This document shows positions 36,455-45,202 of a stretch of DNA of 64,000 bases, piece by piece. The notes under the pieces are model-generated. The model worked only from the letters and a program-made list of their open reading frames with translations, was not told where the DNA came from and made no database searches. Source of the DNA: Barnesiella propionica. GTDB taxonomy: Bacteria; Bacteroidota; Bacteroidia; Bacteroidales; Barnesiellaceae. Each line of letters opens with the position of its first letter. The stretch's first letter is position 1. The stretch is from contig NZ_JAOQJK010000008.1 of the NCBI RefSeq assembly GCF_025567045.1, positions 111,535-175,534 of the forward strand, written 5' to 3'. The position numbers were made by a program, and so were the translations under genes.

Positions 36455-37645
36455 TTATTTATATTGTTCCGCCTGGTTGTATATAGATTCCAGAATTGTT
36501 TTGTCAATCTCGGTGAGTGTCATATTTCTTCGGGCCATCACTTTTTCGGCAATAGAGAAAAACCTGGGTAATTGGACATCGTTGAATCCGGATGTACCTC
36601 CTTCGCTGAACGATGCCACGAAATTACGGGGGAATCCGGCGCCATGTATATTTACTCCTACGCCTATAACTGTTGCCGTATTGAACATCGTATTAATTCC
36701 GGCTTTAGAATGATCGCCCATAATTAATCCGCAAAACTGTAATCCGGTGCGTAAAAAGCGCCGAGTGGTATAATTCCATAATTTTATTTCACTGTAATCG
36801 TTCTTGAGGTTAGATGCTGTTGCTCCTGCTCCCAGATTGCACCATTCCCCTATTACGGCATTTCCGAGGAAGCCATCATGTGCTTTATTTGAATACCCGA
36901 ACATAACGACATTGTTAAGTTCTCCTCCTGCTTTACAATATGGTCCGAGTGTAGTAGCCCCGTATATTCTGGTTCCCATATTTACGACGGAATGATTGCA
37001 GGCGGCAAACGGAGCCCGTATACAGCTACCTTCCATTATTTCCACTTCTTTCCCGATATAAATAGGACCATTCATAACATTTAAAACAGCACATTCTACG
37101 GTTGCCCCCGGTTCGATAAAGATTTTAGGAGTTCCGTCCGGGAAATACGGGTCTCCTATGATCCGGTTTGTAGGGCTCGGGACAGAGCTGTTCCCATGGG
37201 AAGTAATATATTTAAAGTCATCTATCATGGCCTCTCCGTTCTTGATAAATATATCATAAAGCATTTCTATAGATAGGGGGGGGACGTCCAATTCTTTTAC
37301 GGATTCGAATTGTTGACGAAGGAATCCTTCCTTATGACCCTTATAAGCTATTAATTCCTGTTTATAGGTAAGGGCTTCTCCTGAGGATAAATCTGTTATC
37401 ATGTCCGATAGAGCTGGAGACGGCAGACAATTACCCGCTATAAAAAGGTTTTCATTTTCAAAAACGGCAGGGAATTTGACGGACAGATAAGGCTCCGTCC
37501 AATAAGAATAAATACCCGGTATTTGTTTTTCCCATTTTTCACGTATGGTAAATATACCTATTCGTATATCGGCAAGAGGTCTCGTAAAAGTCAGCGGAAG
37601 TAGGTTCTCGTGTGCTCGTGTAGTGTCAAAAAGTATGATATTCAT
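36455..37645 (-). CDS. GlmU-like protein: NTP-transferase-like domain plus left-handed β-helix
   Basis: 396 aa. The N-terminal 190 residues match the NTP_transf_4-type domain of Bacteroidota GlmU-family proteins: MNIILFDTTRAHENLLPLTFTRPLADIRIG. The normal pyrophosphorylase loop GxGTRM..K is absent. From about 195 to 360 hexapeptide repeats build a left-handed β-helix: IFIEPGATVECAVLNVMNGPIYIGKEVEI, GATTLGPYCKAGGELNNVVMFGYSNKAHDGFLGNAVIGEWCNLGAGATAS. It is probably an acyl- or sugar-nucleotide-handling enzyme of cell-envelope synthesis. The missing nucleotide loop makes uridylyltransferase activity uncertain. It is transcribed in the same direction as the M16 peptidase gene. Confidence 0.8.
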   Translation of the reverse strand: MNIILFDTTRAHENLLPLTFTRPLADIRIGIFTIREKWEKQIPGIYSYWTEPYLSVKFPAVFENENLFIAGNCLPSPALSDMITDLSSGEALTYKQELIAYKGHKEGFLRQQFESVKELDVPPLSIEMLYDIFIKNGEAMIDDFKYITSHGNSSVPSPTNRIIGDPYFPDGTPKIFIEPGATVECAVLNVMNGPIYIGKEVEIMEGSCIRAPFAACNHSVVNMGTRIYGATTLGPYCKAGGELNNVVMFGYSNKAHDGFLGNAVIGEWCNLGAGATASNLKNDYSEIKLWNYTTRRFLRTGLQFCGLIMGDHSKAGINTMFNTATVIGVGVNIHGAGFPRNFVASFSEGGTSGFNDVQLPRFFSIAEKVMARRNMTLTEIDKTILESIYNQAEQYK

Positions 37646-37716
37646 TGATTATTCTTTTTATTTTTTACTTAAATTGAAATCCTTTTATGAAACAATTGTT
37701 GGCAAAGTAAGGTTTT

Positions 37717-40599
37717 TTACCTGTATATATCTTTCTCTTTTACCTTGATTATTTTTCCGAAAGAAGACAGTTTTTCCATATTTATTGTTCTGGAATTTCC
37801 TACAATAATATAGATAATGGGACGTCCCGATACCTGTTCTTCATAAAATCTGCTTATATCATTTATATCGGTATTTTGTATGCCTGTATATAAAGACCGG
37901 TTCGGATCTTCTTTATAACCGGCGTGCTTCCAGGATGCTACTTTCTTTGAAATATCCCGGAAAGAAGGATAATTGTTATTGATGTTATTCGTAATAAATT
38001 GTTTAGTGGCAGATATCCGTTCAGGTTTTTGAGGCATAAAGCGGATGAGTGAATCCAATACTCCGAGCGCGTCGATTGTTTTGTCTCCTTGTGTGGATAA
38101 CATGCTTAGAAGTATCCCGGATTTTCCTTTATGTACAGGTGAAGGAAACTGGAATTTTGCATTTACACGATAAGCATAAGACCTGAATTCTCTTATTTCC
38201 TGAAATAGTAAAGAAGACATGTCGCCTCCGAAATATCCGGTATATAACTGAGACATATGTCTGTCTTTGGAATCTTTTGCCGTATCGCCTTTAACATATC
38301 CCATAATAATGCTTTGTGAGGAAGATGGCATATCATAAAAATAGATTAGGGATTCATTATAAGAAAGTTTTTCCCGGTGAACGGGGGTATGAGCTTCATA
38401 TTTGGATTTCTCCACAGGAATGTATTTTCTGATGCTCTTTTCTACCTGAGAAGATGATAGTTTTCCGCAATAATGAATATCGCAGGCAATTTCTTGTATA
38501 TGGGCAAATGCTTTTGACAACTGGTCTTCTTTTATTTTTTTTACTTCGGGATAAGAAAATTTAGTAAGATAGCGGGATGAATTTCCATACATAACTTTCT
38601 CTAATATGGCGTTTGCTATCATATCGCCCGATTTAAAAAAAGAGTGTTTTTCCAGCTGTTCGTTATTTCTAATTTGTTTTAGTTGCTTTTTATCCGCTTT
38701 GGCATTTTTCATAAAGTTTCCTACTAAAACGAGTGTTTCGTCAAAGTGATTGTCATATCCTGAAATGTGAATAATGAAAGACTTGTCGTCTGAGCTGAAT
38801 GAAAGAGTGCTGCCTAATGATTGCAACCGGTTGCGGAAATCCTGATATGTTATGGAGTCGGTTCCCAGATATAATAGATAATCCGCCAGATGTGTCAGGA
38901 TAGAATTATCCAGTATTCCGGTTCTGTATGAAATGTCCAGCGAAAATATATCATTCACGGGATTTTCTGTTGTATATAAGGTGACAAACTCGGTTAAGCC
39001 GGTAGTATGGATGTCTTTGTCAAAGTCTATATATTTAGGAGGGTGGTTGATGACAGGCATTTGTTCCAGTTGCAAGGCATATTTGGATTTAGCTTCACTG
39101 TTTTTTGGCACGATGGGATTGAAGTCGGGTTTTGAGATATTGTCTTTAGGATAATTACCGGTTTTTTTAGTTACATACAGATAATTGCCATTGAAATACG
39201 TTTTTGCTGCTTCTATTACATCTTCTTTTGTCAAGGAGTCGATACGGTTCACAAAATTTAGGTAATCATCCCAGGTTTTTCCCTGTGAAAATAATTCCAT
39301 CATTACAGAACTACGGGAATCTATATCCTCCATTTGGGTGTCATAATATCGTTTCTGTTCCAGTTTTAAATTTCGAAACATTTCATCAGTGAAATCACCC
39401 TCTTTGATACGTTCGATTTGTTTCCAAACAAGTTTTTCCGCAGATGAATAGGACTGGAAAATTATTTTGGGCATAACTAATATTCCCAGTATACCGGCAT
39501 CGTTCAGACTTTCATTGATAGCTTGTGCTCCCAGCAGTTTATGGCCGCTGGAAAGTTGGTCGAGATATCCGGTCCCGTTTGAGTTATTTAATATGCCTAT
39601 TGCAATATTTAAAGCGATCTGGTCTTTGTGATTGGCAGGAACTCCCCTAAATCCCAGTCCCATTATTTTTACGATGGGAATAGGTAATTTTATTTTGAAA
39701 TGTTCTTTCCCTTTGAACGGAGGGGGAGGAGCTGTGCCGGATCGGGGTGCTGTTCCTGACGGGATTTTGGAGAAAGTCTTTTCCAGAATAGGTAAGACTG
39801 TTTGTGTGTCGAAATCTCCGCTTAATATCAGCCCCATATTGGAACCGACATAGTAATCTTTGAAAAAACGTGCCATCTGGGTAAGCCTGGGACTTTTCAG
39901 GTTGTCGGTGTTGCCCAGTATGGGGTATGCGTATGGATGAGGTTCGAAATATCGTTTTGTAAGATTTTCTATTGCCTGGTATCCGATGAAATCGCTATAC
40001 ATATTTTTTTCTTCGTAAACCGTTTCCAGTTCGCTTTGGAAAAGGCGGAATACAGGGTTGATCAGGCGCTCGCTGTTGATTTCTGCCCATTGGGCGATAT
40101 ATTGAGGGGAGAAGGTATTGTAGTAAACTGTGCAGTCATACGATGTTCCTGCATTGATCCCTGTACCCCCGTATCGGGTAAGTAAACGGTCGAATTCGTT
40201 GGGTATGGCATATTCTCCGGCTTTTATGCTGAGGGTGTTAATCTCTGTCTGTATATTGTTGCGCTCGTTCGGGGATATTTTTGTGGCGAGTTCGTCGTAT
40301 TTTTTAGCTATAGAGTCCAACCATATTTTTTCGGCGAAATAATCGGTCGTTCCTATTTTGTCTGTACCCTTGAACATCATATGTTCGAAATAATGTGCTA
40401 TTCCTGTATCCGGACAATCTTTTGCACCTGCTTTTACTACGATTGCCCCGAATATTTTGGGCTGGTTGTGATCTTCGTTCAGCCATACGGTCAATCCGTT
40501 TTTTAGCGTGTATTGTTTTACCTGTAACGAGGACGAAACTTTTGCTTTTGTACAGAAAAAAACGATTGCGAATAGTAAAAAAAAGATACTTCTTTTCAT
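37717..40599 (-). CDS. Exported M16 family zinc peptidase (two-repeat insulinase-like)
   Basis: 960 aa from MKRSIFFLLFAIVFFCTKAKVS, a signal peptide; a longer frame adds 26 residues but runs over the promoter box at 40623-40630. The inverted zinc motif HxxEH is HYFEH in DTGIAHYFEHMMFKGTDKIGT, and the third ligand Glu is in ELETVYEEKNMYSDFIGY. Four M16 half-units follow (about 25-260, 260-480, 500-730, 730-960), the later ones without a zinc motif, as expected for a clam-shell peptidase. It degrades small peptides in the periplasm. It lies divergent from the ACP-like gene with 125 bp between. Confidence 0.93.
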   Translation of the reverse strand: MKRSIFFLLFAIVFFCTKAKVSSSLQVKQYTLKNGLTVWLNEDHNQPKIFGAIVVKAGAKDCPDTGIAHYFEHMMFKGTDKIGTTDYFAEKIWLDSIAKKYDELATKISPNERNNIQTEINTLSIKAGEYAIPNEFDRLLTRYGGTGINAGTSYDCTVYYNTFSPQYIAQWAEINSERLINPVFRLFQSELETVYEEKNMYSDFIGYQAIENLTKRYFEPHPYAYPILGNTDNLKSPRLTQMARFFKDYYVGSNMGLILSGDFDTQTVLPILEKTFSKIPSGTAPRSGTAPPPPFKGKEHFKIKLPIPIVKIMGLGFRGVPANHKDQIALNIAIGILNNSNGTGYLDQLSSGHKLLGAQAINESLNDAGILGILVMPKIIFQSYSSAEKLVWKQIERIKEGDFTDEMFRNLKLEQKRYYDTQMEDIDSRSSVMMELFSQGKTWDDYLNFVNRIDSLTKEDVIEAAKTYFNGNYLYVTKKTGNYPKDNISKPDFNPIVPKNSEAKSKYALQLEQMPVINHPPKYIDFDKDIHTTGLTEFVTLYTTENPVNDIFSLDISYRTGILDNSILTHLADYLLYLGTDSITYQDFRNRLQSLGSTLSFSSDDKSFIIHISGYDNHFDETLVLVGNFMKNAKADKKQLKQIRNNEQLEKHSFFKSGDMIANAILEKVMYGNSSRYLTKFSYPEVKKIKEDQLSKAFAHIQEIACDIHYCGKLSSSQVEKSIRKYIPVEKSKYEAHTPVHREKLSYNESLIYFYDMPSSSQSIIMGYVKGDTAKDSKDRHMSQLYTGYFGGDMSSLLFQEIREFRSYAYRVNAKFQFPSPVHKGKSGILLSMLSTQGDKTIDALGVLDSLIRFMPQKPERISATKQFITNNINNNYPSFRDISKKVASWKHAGYKEDPNRSLYTGIQNTDINDISRFYEEQVSGRPIIYIIVGNSRTINMEKLSSFGKIIKVKEKDIYR

Positions 40600-40622
40600 T
40601 ATATAAAAAATGTTGATCGAGA

Positions 40623-40630
40623 CAAATATA
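40623..40630 (-). promoter_or_regulatory. Probable -7 box of M16 peptidase gene
   Basis: TATATTTG on the minus strand, a perfect TAnnTTTG, 23 nt upstream of the preferred ATG. It excludes the longer start at 40677. No matching box was found for the divergent ACP-like gene. Confidence 0.5.
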
Positions 40631-40724
40631 CCTTTTTTATCTTTTGTATCTATAATCGGTTTTAAAAAAATGAACAATACTCCGACTTAGTCCGTTAAAA
40701 AAGTCAGGATGAAAGAAGGTATTT

Positions 40725-40961
40725 ATGGAAGAAAGGCATTTTTTGGATTTAATAGCATCTATGATGTACAAGACTCGGAAAGAAAATCTGAGACCTTTTA
40801 CATGCTATAAAGAATTGTCGGAATGGAATGCGGTTTTAGCAGTATCGCTTTCTCTGATGATACAAGAGGAATATCGAGTGCAAGTAACGGATGAAGATTT
40901 CAGGCAGACCGATACCATACAAGATTTGTTTTTCAGAGTGAAGTCAAGAAAGAAATCCTGA
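40725..40961 (+). CDS. Acyl-carrier-protein-like protein lacking the phosphopantetheine serine
   Basis: 78 aa. The middle and end follow the ACP fold: FTCYKELSEWNAVLAVSLSLMIQEEYRVQVTDEDF, then TIQDLFFRVKSR. In ordinary ACPs of this type the helix-II start reads WDSL, with Ser as the 4'-phosphopantetheine site; here it reads WNAV, so Asp is Asn and Ser is Ala. The protein therefore should not be loaded by a phosphopantetheinyl transferase. The chain is also more basic at its end than a normal acidic ACP. It lies 28 nt upstream of the AsnB-like gene and very probably works with it. The fold call is from pattern only. Confidence 0.62.
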   Translation: MEERHFLDLIASMMYKTRKENLRPFTCYKELSEWNAVLAVSLSLMIQEEYRVQVTDEDFRQTDTIQDLFFRVKSRKKS

Positions 40962-40989
40962 AAGTTGAGTTATCATAAATAAAACAGAT

Positions 40990-42693
40990 ATGTGCGGAAT
41001 AGCAGGAATAGCAGGAGAAGAAGAACAAATAGCAAAGAAGTTGATGCTTATGACACAGTCTCAGATTCACCGAGGGAATGATTTTGAAGACCTGTGGACC
41101 GACTTGTTTTTGGATGCCGGTATAGGACTATCTCATAATCGGCAGAAAACATTGGATATGCTTGATGAATCGAATCAGCCTTTTTCGGATGAAGATACGG
41201 GACTGGTCGTTATCGTTGACGGTGAAATCTATAATTATCCAGAATTACATCAGGAATTAAGCCGGCATTATAATTTTCGCACAAAAGGAATGATAGAAGT
41301 TATATCGAAAGCGTATCATCGATGGGGGGAGAATTGTCTCCGCCGTTTTAACGGTATTTTTGCTATAGCCATATATGACCGTACGGCCCGGCATTTGTTT
41401 TTGGCGCGGGACCGTTTCGGGATCAAGCCTTTGTATTATGCTTTTCAGCGTGGGAATTTTTATTTTGCCTCTGAAATAAGAGCCTTGTTTGCGGCGGGGA
41501 TAAAGCATAAAGCTTCAGCGGAACGTTGGGCCGGATATTTCGTTTACTCTTCTTATGGTTCACCCGGGGAAACGTTTTGGGATGGGATATTTCAGTTACC
41601 TGGCGGTTGTGCTATATATTATAACGGTTATTCGATAAGGGAATCCCGTTGGTATTCTTTCGGGGACGAAGTGGAAAAAGTGCAAATGCCCAATGACCGA
41701 AGAAAAATATCCGAACATTATTTGGAGCTGATAGATGAAAGTATACATGAAAATATTCAGGCCGGTGTACCGATAGGATTTTGTATGTCCGGTAAAATAG
41801 ATTCCGCAATTCTGTTATCATCTATGTTCAGGCACGGAAAAGGGTATCCTTTTAAAGTATTTTCTTATTATCACGGATCATTGGCCGGAAGCGATATTCT
41901 GTGGATTGAAGAAATGCTTGCCGGTACACCGTTTCGTCTCGACAGGGTAAAGCTTACTCCGAGACAGGCAGTAAATGAGGCTATACATATCGCTCATTGT
42001 CAGGAAGAACCGTTCGACGGTTTGGATTCGTTGGCCTGGTCGTATATGATGAGAACGACACGGCGAAAGGGAGTAGGTGTGTTGTGCGATAGTCTGGGGC
42101 TGGAAGATGTATGGCAGTGCGACTGGATGAATTCCGGATTACGGTTTGATGTACTCGATGATAGCGGTGTTTTAGATCCTGAGTTCCGGAAATTGGCAAG
42201 GAAACCGGTCTATCCGCATTATTTTTCCGATGAAAATAGAAATCTGAGATATAGCGACCTTTTTCAGGAGCGAATTCCTCACATACTCCGGTTTCACGAT
42301 AAAATAAGTTCTGCTTATACAGTCCTTTTAAGACGTCCGTTCTTGAATCACAAATTGCTGGAATTTTCCTTTGCCATACCGTCGGAATATAAACGGGACC
42401 TAAATGCAAAAAGGTCTTCTTTAGTAGCCGATATGGCACACCGGGCGTTACCCGAAGATGTAAGGCTGGCCCCTTGCCGATGTGAAAGTGTTTCCCGCCA
42501 ATGGTTGAAGGCGGAATTAAAGAACTGGGCCGAGGATTTGATTCTGGGGTTGAGAGAGGGACAAACTTCTTATTGGTTTAATGGTAAAAGGCTGGAGCAG
42601 GCCTGGCATGATTACAACGGAACACTGGGTGACGATTATTCTGCACATGTATGGAAATTACTGTCATTGAGATTAATAATGAGCGTTGTTTAA
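40990..42693 (+). CDS. Asparagine-synthase-like protein with altered active sites
   Basis: 567 aa. The N-terminal Ntn glutaminase domain (about 1-200) starts MCGIAGIAG with the nucleophile Cys2 and keeps HRG and DGEIYNY, but the glutamine-binding Asp region reads FRTKGMIEVI where GSDxEVI is expected. The C-terminal synthetase domain has GVPIGFCMSGKIDSAILLSS, so the PP-loop SGGxDS is SGKxDS. The usual LSGEGxDElFgGY is replaced by LCDSLGLEDVWQC. A PFLNHKLLEFSFAIP segment still marks the family. It is likely a pseudoenzyme or an enzyme with changed chemistry, not ordinary AsnB. It is paired with the ACP-like gene upstream. Confidence 0.78.
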   Translation: MCGIAGIAGEEEQIAKKLMLMTQSQIHRGNDFEDLWTDLFLDAGIGLSHNRQKTLDMLDESNQPFSDEDTGLVVIVDGEIYNYPELHQELSRHYNFRTKGMIEVISKAYHRWGENCLRRFNGIFAIAIYDRTARHLFLARDRFGIKPLYYAFQRGNFYFASEIRALFAAGIKHKASAERWAGYFVYSSYGSPGETFWDGIFQLPGGCAIYYNGYSIRESRWYSFGDEVEKVQMPNDRRKISEHYLELIDESIHENIQAGVPIGFCMSGKIDSAILLSSMFRHGKGYPFKVFSYYHGSLAGSDILWIEEMLAGTPFRLDRVKLTPRQAVNEAIHIAHCQEEPFDGLDSLAWSYMMRTTRRKGVGVLCDSLGLEDVWQCDWMNSGLRFDVLDDSGVLDPEFRKLARKPVYPHYFSDENRNLRYSDLFQERIPHILRFHDKISSAYTVLLRRPFLNHKLLEFSFAIPSEYKRDLNAKRSSLVADMAHRALPEDVRLAPCRCESVSRQWLKAELKNWAEDLILGLREGQTSYWFNGKRLEQAWHDYNGTLGDDYSAHVWKLLSLRLIMSVV

Positions 42694-43240
42694 ATAGTTA
42701 TGAATGGCTGAAAGAGAAACTTGCAAACTATTGTAAATTTCTTTTTTCGTGATAATTTTAAAAATATATTTTTCTGATTATTTTGGAACAATGTAATTTG
42801 AAGTTATTATACTACGAAAACACAAAAAGGTTATCTAAACATTACGGAGACCTTGTGCCTTCTGTTCTCGATTTTTTAATAATGTTTGCTCCCGGATTAG
42901 ATGAGGAGCACTTCCCTATGTCTGTTCCGTAAAAGCAGATAAGTCTGTTGGTGCTGTTTCGGATAATCATAAGGTTCCTTATACCAATCTCAACGATGGT
43001 GTAATGACTGTTAAAACGACCGATAAAATGGTAGAGAACGGAGTTAGGTCTTTTCAAGTCCTTATGTCCTGGAAGGATTGTCGGTTTTGTCTGGCAGGAT
43101 TTATGTTCTTAAGATTTATTTTCCTTTAGGTGTGGATATTCATAAAGTTATGATAAACAAATAAAATATATGGTATAAATATATTTAAGACGGATATAAT
43201 CGTTTTATTTCGGTAAGTTGCTCATATTTTTATTTTATTG
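42694..43240. other. Intergenic region holding a possible secretion-tail remnant
   Basis: About 550 nt without an intact gene. It contains a 38-codon open stretch at 43048-43164 that ends like a type IX secretion sorting tail (listed separately), preceded in another frame by a stop-free run, about 42917-43080 (KADKSVGAVSDNHKVPYTNL onward). An AT-rich segment follows up to the rfbC promoter box at 43241. No RNA gene or repeat was seen. Confidence 0.35.
43048..43164 (+). pseudogene. Possible remnant of a type IX-secreted protein (C-terminal sorting-domain-like end)
   Basis: The frame reads LEGLSVLSGRIYVLKIYF, then PLGVDIHKVMINK and stop. This resembles the end of a T9SS type A sorting domain, where a G.Y.l.i strand is followed by a turn and a final KvviK-type strand. 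Upstream the same frame has a TAG at 43045-43047 and the best open frame switches, so any original gene is broken. The resemblance is short and could be chance. Confidence 0.3.
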
Positions 43241-43248
43241 TATTTTTG
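43241..43248 (+). promoter_or_regulatory. Probable -7 box of rfbC
   Basis: TATTTTTG, a perfect TAnnTTTG, 15 nt upstream of the rfbC ATG, which implies a very short leader of about ten bases. No -33 TTTG was found. Confidence 0.4.
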
Positions 43249-43263
43249 GAAAAAAATAGAAAT

Positions 43264-43812
43264 ATGCAATTTACAGAATTAGAAATTCCGGGTGTTTATG
43301 TAATAGAACCTCGTGTGTTCGGAGACATACGGGGTTATTTTATGGAAAGCTATAAAAAACACGAATTTGATGCCCATATAGGCCCGGTAAACTTTATTCA
43401 GGATAATGAATCCAGTTCGGTGTACGGGGTATTACGTGGGTTGCATTATCAAAAAGGGATATATTCGCAGGCTAAATTAGTACGTGTGACATCGGGTAAC
43501 GTCCTGGATGTGGCTGTAGATTTACGGAGGTCATCTCCTTGTTTCGGAAAATATGTGGCGGTGGAACTGTCTGCAGAGAATAAAAAGCAATTATATATAC
43601 CCAGAGGATTTGCTCATGGTTTTTTGGTTATGAGCGGTACGGCGCAGTTCAATTATAAAGTGGATAATGTATACGCGCCAGAACAGGAGGCGTCTATCCG
43701 TTTCGATGATCCGCAAATAGGAATACAATGGCCGGTTCCCGCGGCCCGGATGATATTGTCGTCAAAAGACAAGGGAGGGGCATTTTTGTATGAGGCGGAA
43801 TGTTTTGATTGA
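43264..43812 (+). CDS. rfbC: dTDP-4-dehydrorhamnose 3,5-epimerase
   Basis: 182 aa from MQFTELEIPGVYVIEPRVFGDIRG; a TTG six codons earlier overlaps the promoter box and is unlikely. Cupin enzyme motifs are FGDIRGYFMESY, FIQDNESSSVYGVLRGLHYQ (catalytic His in LHYQ), KLVRVTSGNVLDVAVDLRRSSP, YIPRGFAHGFLV and VYAPEQEASIRFDDPQIGIQWP. It turns dTDP-4-keto-6-deoxyglucose into dTDP-4-keto-L-rhamnose, an L-rhamnose precursor for surface glycans. rfbA, rfbB and rfbD are not in this window, which is unusual because they are often adjacent. Confidence 0.95.
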   Translation: MQFTELEIPGVYVIEPRVFGDIRGYFMESYKKHEFDAHIGPVNFIQDNESSSVYGVLRGLHYQKGIYSQAKLVRVTSGNVLDVAVDLRRSSPCFGKYVAVELSAENKKQLYIPRGFAHGFLVMSGTAQFNYKVDNVYAPEQEASIRFDDPQIGIQWPVPAARMILSSKDKGGAFLYEAECFD

Positions 43813-43955
43813 TTATGAAGAAGTAGCTCTGTCGTTTCTTTTACGGAAAGATATATGCGCCGGAACGTGGGATGTGTATAATATGCGATATATTCTTTTT
43901 CTTACTTTCCTGAGAAAGGAAAAATGAAAAATAGTGAGAAAATATTATCAATATG
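43813..43955. other. Spacer before the ribosomal cluster promoter
   Basis: 143 nt downstream of rfbC. TTTCCT/AGGAAA around 43910-43923 may form a weak hairpin, but a convincing terminator is absent. Nothing else was recognised. Confidence 0.3.
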
Positions 43956-43987
43956 TTTGGTTTCTAATGATTTAGTGTTTATCTTTG
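43956..43987 (+). promoter_or_regulatory. Main promoter of the ribosomal protein cluster
   Basis: TTTG (43956-43959), a 20-nt spacer and TATCTTTG (43980-43987): perfect -33 and -7 elements for the Bacteroidota housekeeping sigma factor. Transcription should start near 43995 and give a leader of about 135 nt before rpsL. Confidence 0.8.
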
Positions 43988-44013
43988 CAAAGTTTTTGAT
44001 GCTGTAAAAGGCT

Positions 44014-44064
44014 CATATTCTCGCCTAATTTGTTGATTATGTGAGAATAATGGCCATTTTTGGC
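44014..44064 (+). promoter_or_regulatory. Two adjacent hairpins in the rpsL leader
   Basis: CATATTCTCGC (44014-44024) pairs with GTGAGAATAATG (44041-44052) with one bulged A and a 16-nt loop. Directly after it GCCA (44053-44056) pairs with TGGC (44061-44064). The leader is far longer than translation needs, so a regulatory role, such as binding of a ribosomal protein, is plausible. There is no T-run, so it is not a terminator. Confidence 0.4.
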
Positions 44065-44129
44065 GTCTGTTTAGAGAGAAACTGAAAAATAATAGATTTA
44101 TAATTTTAAGATTAAAAAAGTTCTAAGAA

Positions 44130-44534
44130 ATGCCTACAATTCAGCAATTAGTAAGAAAAGGACGGGTAGTTTTGGAAGACAAGAGTAAATCTCCTGCATT
44201 GGATTCATGTCCTCAAAGACGTGGCGTATGCGTGAGAGTTTATACTACGACTCCTAAAAAACCTAACTCTGCAATGCGTAAAGTAGCACGTGTGCGTTTG
44301 ACAAATGGTAAAGAGGTGAACTCTTACATTCCGGGAGAAGGTCACAACCTGCAGGAACACTCTATCGTACTTGTACGTGGCGGTCGTGTGAAGGATCTTC
44401 CTGGTGTGCGTTATCATATCGTACGCGGTACTTTGGATACTGCCGGCGTGAGCGGACGTACTCAGCGTCGTTCCAAATACGGAGCTAAAAGACCTAAACC
44501 GGGAGCGGCACCTGCAGCAAAAGGTAAGAAGTAA
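44130..44534 (+). CDS. rpsL: 30S ribosomal protein S12
   Basis: 134 aa. It acts in the decoding centre. The core motif [21 protein letters not shown] holds the lysine that streptomycin resistance commonly alters, and [16 protein letters not shown] holds the second such lysine and the Asp that RimO can methylthiolate; both are wild-type. The tail [10 protein letters not shown] is longer and more basic than in E. coli. It is the first gene of the cluster, after a 135-nt leader. Confidence 0.98.
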   Translation: MPTIQQLVRKGRVVLEDKSKSPALDSCPQRRGVCVRVYTTTPKKPNSAMRKVARVRLTNGKEVNSYIPGEGHNLQEHSIVLVRGGRVKDLPGVRYHIVRGTLDTAGVSGRTQRRSKYGAKRPKPGAAPAAKGKK

Positions 44535-44697
44535 TTTACCTGCCGGCTTGGAAAACCAACAAGAGAATTTTAAATTAGTGTAAAAACGCTGGTTTTAGTT
44601 TATTGGATAGGCTGATTGGGTTGAGTAAATAGGGTCGGAGGACCTTGTTGAAGATGTAATAAGCAACCAAAAACAAGAACAACAATTTTTGTAAAAA
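44535..44697 (+). other. Long rpsL-rpsG spacer
   Basis: 163 nt, by far the longest gap in the cluster. Small stems are possible (TTGG-AAAA-CCAA around 44548-44559, GGTC-GGAG-GACC around 44632-44643). In E. coli S7 binds the equivalent spacer to control translation; a similar use here is inference. No ORF was seen. Confidence 0.35.
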
Positions 44698-45174
44698 ATG
44701 AGAAAAGCAAAACCTAAGAAAAGGATCGTATTACCTGATCCTGTCTTCAGTGATGTGAAGGTTACGAAATTCGTTAACCACTTAATGTATGACGGCAAGA
44801 AAAGTACCGCCTATACTATTTTCTATACTGCTTTGGAGACTGTGAAGTCTAAAATGCCGAATGAGGAAAAATCTTCCCTCGAAATTTGGAAGAAAGCATT
44901 AGAAAACATAACTCCTCAAGTAGAGGTGAAATCCCGCCGTGTGGGTGGAGCTACCTTTCAGGTTCCTACCGAAATCCGCCCCGACCGTAAAGAATCTATT
45001 TCAATGAAAAATCTTATTAACTACTCTCGTAAAAGAGGTGGAAAAACGATGGCAGACAAATTGGCTGCTGAGATCGTTGACGCTTTTAACGAACAGGGTG
45101 GTGCATATAAACGTAAAGAGGATATGCATAAAATGGCAGAAGCTAACCGTGCATTTGCTCACTTTAGATTTTAA
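44698..45174 (+). CDS. rpsG: 30S ribosomal protein S7
   Basis: 158 aa. It starts [25 protein letters not shown] and contains [26 protein letters not shown], the helical core that nucleates assembly of the 16S 3' domain, and ends in the usual [13 protein letters not shown]. Length matches the long form of the family. It lies 28 nt upstream of fusA. Confidence 0.98.
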   Translation: MRKAKPKKRIVLPDPVFSDVKVTKFVNHLMYDGKKSTAYTIFYTALETVKSKMPNEEKSSLEIWKKALENITPQVEVKSRRVGGATFQVPTEIRPDRKESISMKNLINYSRKRGGKTMADKLAAEIVDAFNEQGGAYKRKEDMHKMAEANRAFAHFRF

Positions 45175-45202
45175 TTGACAATAATAAGTAAGGGAAAAAA
45201 AG

